16,979 nt of DNA from DATCDR01 sp036510575. Its GTDB lineage: Bacteria; Actinomycetota; Acidimicrobiia; Acidimicrobiales; Bog-793. This document shows positions 13,877 to 16,979 of this stretch, one piece after another (within the stretch, counting starts at the first letter, position 1; the number at the start of each line of letters is the position of its first letter). Below the pieces are notes generated by a model. It was not told the origin of the DNA, made no database searches, and saw only the letters and a program-made list of their open reading frames with translations. The position numbers and the translations under genes are program-made. The stretch is from assembly GCA_036510575.1 (NCBI GenBank), contig DATCDR010000044.1, forward strand, positions 1 through 16,979. Direction: 5' to 3'.

Positions 13877-15229
13877 CTACCAGGCGGCCGTGAAGCCGTC
13901 CTTCATCACGGCCTGCCACTCGGCGCCGGCAGGGATCACGACGTCTGCGGCCGAGACGTCCCGGCAGTCCTCGGCATCGACACCCCGCGGGGTTTTACCC
14001 TCCGCAACCTCGCGTGCGGCTTCGAGAAGGATCTCGCGTGCCGCGACGATCGCGATGTCCGTCGTCCCGAGGAACTCCTTCGAGCGATCGACGATCGGAC
14101 CCATGGCCTCTTGGATGGCGACATCTTGGGTGTTCACGCCAGGGATCCCGGTGAAGGTCCGCGTTCGCTGCACCTCACGATCGATCAGGTAGTTGTTCTC
14201 GAAGTTCTGCTTCAAGCGGTAGGTGCCGGGGATGAGCGAGTCCGGGCCGCGACCTGAACGCGTCTCTTGGGCCTCGAAGTACTCGCGCGGCACGATCTGT
14301 GCGGGGTCACTCCCATAGTGAAAGTTGTAGGTGGCCGTCGTCGTGTCATCGATCGGCACCCAGTGGTGGCCATACACCGAGCGGTACTCGTTCGCCAGCA
14401 CCTCGTTCAAGTCGCCCGAGGCGGGGATCTCGCCGAAGAGGTTCAGGTACTGCCCCTGGATCTTGTGACAGGGCATGAGGAACTGATAACCGCGCACATA
14501 GATCTGCTCCGCCGAGAGCTCGCGGATCCCCACATAACGGAATCCCCACTCGGTGAGCTCGACTTCGAGCTTCGGGTGGTTGTTGGAAGTGGCGAGCAGT
14601 CGCTTGTTGGCGATGTTCTCGTTGTGCAAGAAGCCGACGTGCGCCGAGTCGATGCCGCCTTCGAGCCCCTGCATGAAGTTGCAGTCCTGGATGGTCTTTG
14701 AGATGAGAAACTGGTCGTCTGGCACACGGATCCACTCGTAGTCGGGCACCGGCGGCGTCTTTTCGGGATCACCCATGTACGTCCAGATCGCACCACCTCC
14801 CTCGAAGGTCGGGTACGTGTTCAGGTGCACGAACTCAGCCATGCGCGAGTGCGGCGGCTCGGAGGGGAGATCGAGGCAGTTTCCTTCCGTGTCGAACTTC
14901 CAGCCGTGGTAGACGCACCTGAGGCCGGACTCCTCGTTCCGCCCGAAAAAGAGCGGGGCGCGACGGTGCGGACAGAACGCCTCGACGAGGCCGATCTTGC
15001 CGTCGGAGTCGCGAAACGCGACGAGATCCTCGCCAAGCAGCCGCACGCGGACCGGCGGTGAGTCCGGCGTCGGGACCTCCTCGGAGAGACAGGCGGGGAT
15101 CCAGTACTGGCGGAAGACCTCCCCCATCGGTGTTCCCGGCCCTACCTTCGTGAGTGTCTCGTTCTCCTCAGAGGAGATAATTCGACGAGCCACTCCCGTG
15201 ATCCGATCCCCCACTACGACCTCGGTCAT
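13877..15229 (-). CDS. Rieske non-heme iron oxygenase, phthalate-4,5-dioxygenase-like subunit
   Basis: 450 residues. The Rieske 2Fe-2S site is C86-P-H88 and C105-V-Y-H108. The mononuclear iron site is in G-G-I-D194-S-A-H197-V-G-F-L-H202, where H197 and H202 bind iron and D194 bridges electron transfer. The opening (EENETLTKVGPGTPMGEVFRQYW, split here around residues 21-43) and the G-I-D-S-A-H-V-G-F-L-H block are typical of the group holding phthalate 4,5-dioxygenase and aryl O-demethylases such as dehydrodivanillate demethylase. It would hydroxylate or demethylate an aromatic acid using a separate reductase, which is not present here. A protocatechuate- or gallate-yielding role would connect it to ligJ 8 kb away, but the substrate is unproven. 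Start ATG 15229, with GAGGTGG about nine bases upstream. Confidence 0.85.
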   Translation of the reverse strand: MTEVVVGDRITGVARRIISSEENETLTKVGPGTPMGEVFRQYWIPACLSEEVPTPDSPPVRVRLLGEDLVAFRDSDGKIGLVEAFCPHRRAPLFFGRNEESGLRCVYHGWKFDTEGNCLDLPSEPPHSRMAEFVHLNTYPTFEGGGAIWTYMGDPEKTPPVPDYEWIRVPDDQFLISKTIQDCNFMQGLEGGIDSAHVGFLHNENIANKRLLATSNNHPKLEVELTEWGFRYVGIRELSAEQIYVRGYQFLMPCHKIQGQYLNLFGEIPASGDLNEVLANEYRSVYGHHWVPIDDTTTATYNFHYGSDPAQIVPREYFEAQETRSGRGPDSLIPGTYRLKQNFENNYLIDREVQRTRTFTGIPGVNTQDVAIQEAMGPIVDRSKEFLGTTDIAIVAAREILLEAAREVAEGKTPRGVDAEDCRDVSAADVVIPAGAEWQAVMKDGFTAAW

Positions 15230-15347
15230 TGCGTCCCCCCCACCTCACAACGCGAACGCGTATGCAGACATTCTGACGCGAATTAGCCCCTTTGACGAAC
15301 AGGATCCGACGTGGGAGCCAAGCGCCTCGAGCGGGCGGTAGCGCGCT

Positions 15348-15364
15348 CGCTTGTAATGCAAGCG
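15348..15364. promoter_or_regulatory. 6-5-6 palindrome before the DinB-like gene
   Basis: CGCTTG (15348-15353) and CAAGCG (15359-15364) form a perfect dyad around TAATG, 22 bases before the ATG at 15387. It may be an operator or a leader hairpin. TGTAAT inside it (15352-15357) resembles a -10, though no -35 match is clear. Confidence 0.3.
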
Positions 15365-15386
15365 ATTGTCAGCACACGATGGAGAG

Positions 15387-15905
15387 ATGACCTCATGTGC
15401 ACAGTGTCACTTCGTCCACGAGGACCTTCCCGCGGACGAAGCGCCGGGAGCTCTCCGGCACGGAGCGCGAGAGATCCGGGAGCGCCTGGGCACCCTCCTC
15501 GATGAGCCGGGAGGCGTCGAGCTACTAAGAACCCGGCCAGAGGCGGAGACGTGGTCGGCAATCGAATACGCGGGCCACGTCCGAGATGTCCTCCTCGTTC
15601 AGCACGGCAGGCTCTACCAGGCACTCGTCGAGCACCTCCCTGTTTTCGCACCGATGCACCACGAGGAGCGCGTCATCCTCGGTGCCTACAACGACGAAGA
15701 CCCGGCGACGACCGCGACCGAGGTAACCATCGCCGCGGATCTGCTCGCGCGCGTGCTCTCGCGGCTCAATATCAGCGAGTGGTCGAGAAGATGTATCTAC
15801 CCAGGGCCGACCGAAGTCGACGTGGTTTGGCTCGCCCGCGACAGCGTCCACGAGGTCGTCCATCACCTCCTTGACATCGATGACGTGCTCGCTCGAGTCA
15901 GGTAA
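15387..15905 (+). CDS. DinB/YfiT-like four-helix protein with N-terminal CxxC
   Basis: 172 residues from the ATG at 15387; an in-frame TTG at 15366 would add seven residues. The N terminus C4-A-Q-C7 with H8 and the following FVHEDLPADE look like the short zinc-like lead of an actinobacterial DinB subfamily. The rest is the DinB-like helical bundle: W56-S-A-I-E-Y-A-G-H64-V-R-D and the closing V154-H155-E-V-V-H159-H-L-L-D. H64 with H155-x3-H159 gives the three-histidine metal site of the family. Members include mycothiol- or bacillithiol-dependent transferases and many proteins of unknown function; I cannot pick among these. GGAGAG lies directly before the ATG, close for a ribosome binding site. 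Divergent from the Rieske gene and convergent with the peptidase gene. Confidence 0.75.
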   Translation: MTSCAQCHFVHEDLPADEAPGALRHGAREIRERLGTLLDEPGGVELLRTRPEAETWSAIEYAGHVRDVLLVQHGRLYQALVEHLPVFAPMHHEERVILGAYNDEDPATTATEVTIAADLLARVLSRLNISEWSRRCIYPGPTEVDVVWLARDSVHEVVHHLLDIDDVLARVR

Positions 15906-15918
15906 GGGGTCTCCGCGG

Positions 15919-15936
15919 GATCACGAATACGTGATC
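15919..15936. terminator. hairpin between convergent genes (possible two-way terminator)
   Basis: GATCACG (15919-15925) and CGTGATC (15930-15936) form a perfect 7-bp stem around AATA, 13 bases after the DinB-like stop and 67 bases beyond the convergent peptidase stop. No T-run follows on either strand, so a classical intrinsic terminator is not shown; in high-GC actinobacteria such stems can still end transcripts. Confidence 0.4.
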
Positions 15937-16003
15937 GCTCGGGTCAAATGATGGCGTCCGCCTCCGTTATGAGCAGGCACTCGCGGACCAGCCGAGATCG
16001 GCC

Positions 16004-16738
16004 CTAACCCGCGTCCGGAAGTAGCCGTGGCTCGAGTCGCTCCTCGACTGCAGCGTCGCCTTCGCGGTGCACGACGTAGGCACCTTTTCCTCGCACCTCG
16101 CTCACGGCTTCGACGAGCTCAGTACCGCGGTAGTACAGACCGACTCCGTCATCGGTCGCGTACCCCATTGGGAGCGAGCCTTCGGCGACCAAACGCTGGA
16201 AGAGCGGGCGTCGCTGTGCTTCGTTGTCGTAGTGCACGCCGTTGGAATACGGCAGCCATCCGAGTGCGTCGACGCGCTGCAGATCCGGGCCGAAAGAGTC
16301 CGTCGTTCCACCGAGATGCCAGCAAAGCGACCCCGCGGAGACGCCGGCAAGCACCACTCCGGCCTGCCAAGCGCTATGGAGCGCCGAGTCGAGACCGTGC
16401 AGTCGCCACAGCGCGAGAAGGTTGGCAACACTCCCACCGCCCACCCAGATCAGGTCCTGGCCAAGTAGGTGCGCCGCCATGTCGTCGTAGTTCGGCATCG
16501 GGTAGACCATGGCGAGTGAGGGCACCATGTCAACGCTGCGGGCCGCCTCCTCGAAGAGTGACGCGTGCCAGCTCTGATCACCGCCTGCGGTGCCGACGTA
16601 ACAGATTCGCGGAGCTCGGCCGGTAACGCCGGCGAGCTCGACACCGAAGTGGATCAACGGCGCGAAAGCCCATGTCGTACGGGACCCTCGACGAATCCCG
16701 CCAGAGGTGGCAAGGATCGTTGGAGCATCGGCTGGCAT
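16004..16738 (-). CDS. peptidase S51 family protein (peptidase E-like)
   Basis: 244 residues, close to the usual size. The nucleophile elbow G132-V-S134-A-G-S gives the catalytic Ser; H169 (NGVHYDNEAQRRPLF) is the likely His, and D196/D197 (YATDDGVGLYY) are acidic residues in a family-conserved block. The W-V-G-G-G-S-V-A-N (98-106) motif and the LCW-HLGGTTDSFGP stretch are also typical. Peptidase E cleaves Asp-X dipeptides, and other members are cyanophycinases or unknown hydrolases; substrate is not settled here. No signal peptide, so cytoplasmic. It starts at ATG 16738, three bases after the coaE stop, with GGGAGG seven bases upstream inside the end of coaE. It is thus probably co-transcribed with coaE. 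Confidence 0.85.
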   Translation of the reverse strand: MPADAPTILATSGGIRRGSRTTWAFAPLIHFGVELAGVTGRAPRICYVGTAGGDQSWHASLFEEAARSVDMVPSLAMVYPMPNYDDMAAHLLGQDLIWVGGGSVANLLALWRLHGLDSALHSAWQAGVVLAGVSAGSLCWHLGGTTDSFGPDLQRVDALGWLPYSNGVHYDNEAQRRPLFQRLVAEGSLPMGYATDDGVGLYYRGTELVEAVSEVRGKGAYVVHREGDAAVEERLEPRLLPDAG

Positions 16739-16741
16739 CTG

Positions 16742-16979
16742 CTACCTCCCTAGTTCCTCGCGCAGCCGCAAGATCCACGACCATGACTCAGCGACCATCG
16801 CGTCGAGCTCTGCGAGCGATCCGATATTCAATACCACGAAGTCCGCGACACCGAGCCGCTCGGAGCGGTCCATCTGGGCGCCCATGCGGAGCTTCGCGTG
16901 CGCCTCGTCCATCCCCCGGTCGCGCATCAGCCGCTCGAGGCAGGTCGCCTCGTCGGCGTCGACGACGATCACACCGTCG
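16742..16979 (-). CDS. coaE: dephospho-CoA kinase, C-terminal part (gene runs off the window)
   Basis: The frame is open to the window edge (D-G before the first GTG), so this is the 3' third of a longer gene. The visible 78 or so residues match the C-terminal CoaE region: V-I-V-V-D-A-D-E-A-T-C-L-E-R-L-M-x-R, the A-K-L-R-M-G-A-Q-M segment that carries the conserved R-x2-x-Q-M, and A-D-F-V-V-L-N-I-G-S-L-A-E-L (the usual ADxVIxNxGSxxxL). CoaE phosphorylates dephospho-CoA with ATP in the last step of coenzyme A synthesis. The Walker A loop is outside the window and cannot be checked. It is followed within three bases by the peptidase S51 gene, and lies a few genes from uvrB, a linkage familiar in actinobacteria. 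Confidence 0.85.
   Translation of the reverse strand, partial: DGVIVVDADEATCLERLMRDRGMDEAHAKLRMGAQMDRSERLGVADFVVLNIGSLAELDAMVAESWSWILRLREELGR

Noticed and set aside
1..16979. CRISPR array or prophage
   Set aside because: I see no regularly spaced repeats and no phage structural, integrase or lysis genes in the window.

Overview
The window looks like a chromosomal segment of a high-GC actinobacterium. Codons are G/C-ending almost throughout. Several genes seem to begin at or next to a predicted transcription start, as in leaderless mRNAs. The block carries coaE, uvrB and uvrA close together, and the ECF sigma/DUF4349 pair also fits Actinomycetota. Acidimicrobiia is my best guess for the class; this is inference, not proof.

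Layout, left to right. (1) 1-1494 (+): 3' part of a large alpha/beta-hydrolase gene whose start lies outside the window. (2) 1530-1739 (-): small unknown protein with a strong ribosome binding site, then a 291-base spacer with a hairpin, then a PilZ-domain gene (2031-2375, +). (3) 2514-4165: a 77-residue unknown ORF on the minus strand, and a solo tnpB (IS200/IS605 OrfB type) whose RuvC and zinc-finger residues are all present. The tnpB is framed by an inverted repeat of about 19-20 bp; the right copy overlaps its stop codon. (4) 4166-4435: gene-free stretch holding a compact Y-shaped, tRNA-like fold and an imperfect palindrome. (5) 4436-6523 (+): ligJ (4-oxalomesaconate hydratase of the protocatechuate 4,5-cleavage/gallate route) and a D-2-hydroxyacid dehydrogenase with its own promoter, which has a palindrome filling its spacer. 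(6) 6550-6942 (-): MmcQ/YjbR protein. (7) 7059-8710 (+): ECF sigma factor overlapping by 4 bases a two-membrane-segment DUF4349 protein, preceded by an ECF-type promoter that suggests self-activation. (8) 8751-13788 (-): uvrB-uvrA excision repair operon. (9) 13877-15229 (-): Rieske non-heme iron oxygenase of the phthalate-4,5-dioxygenase type. (10) 15387-15905 (+): DinB/YfiT-like protein with an N-terminal CxxC. (11) 16004-16979 (-): coaE (3' part only) followed 3 bases later by a peptidase S51 family gene.

How the genes fit together: ligJ, the dehydrogenase, the Rieske oxygenase and perhaps the alpha/beta-hydrolase suggest that the organism oxidises aromatic (lignin- or phthalate-derived) compounds through an extradiol protocatechuate or gallate route. 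They are split by housekeeping genes, so this is a scattered set rather than one operon. uvrB, uvrA and coaE are core genes. The tnpB locus, with its inverted repeats, divergent small ORF and the structured segment just downstream, is the least explained part of the window.
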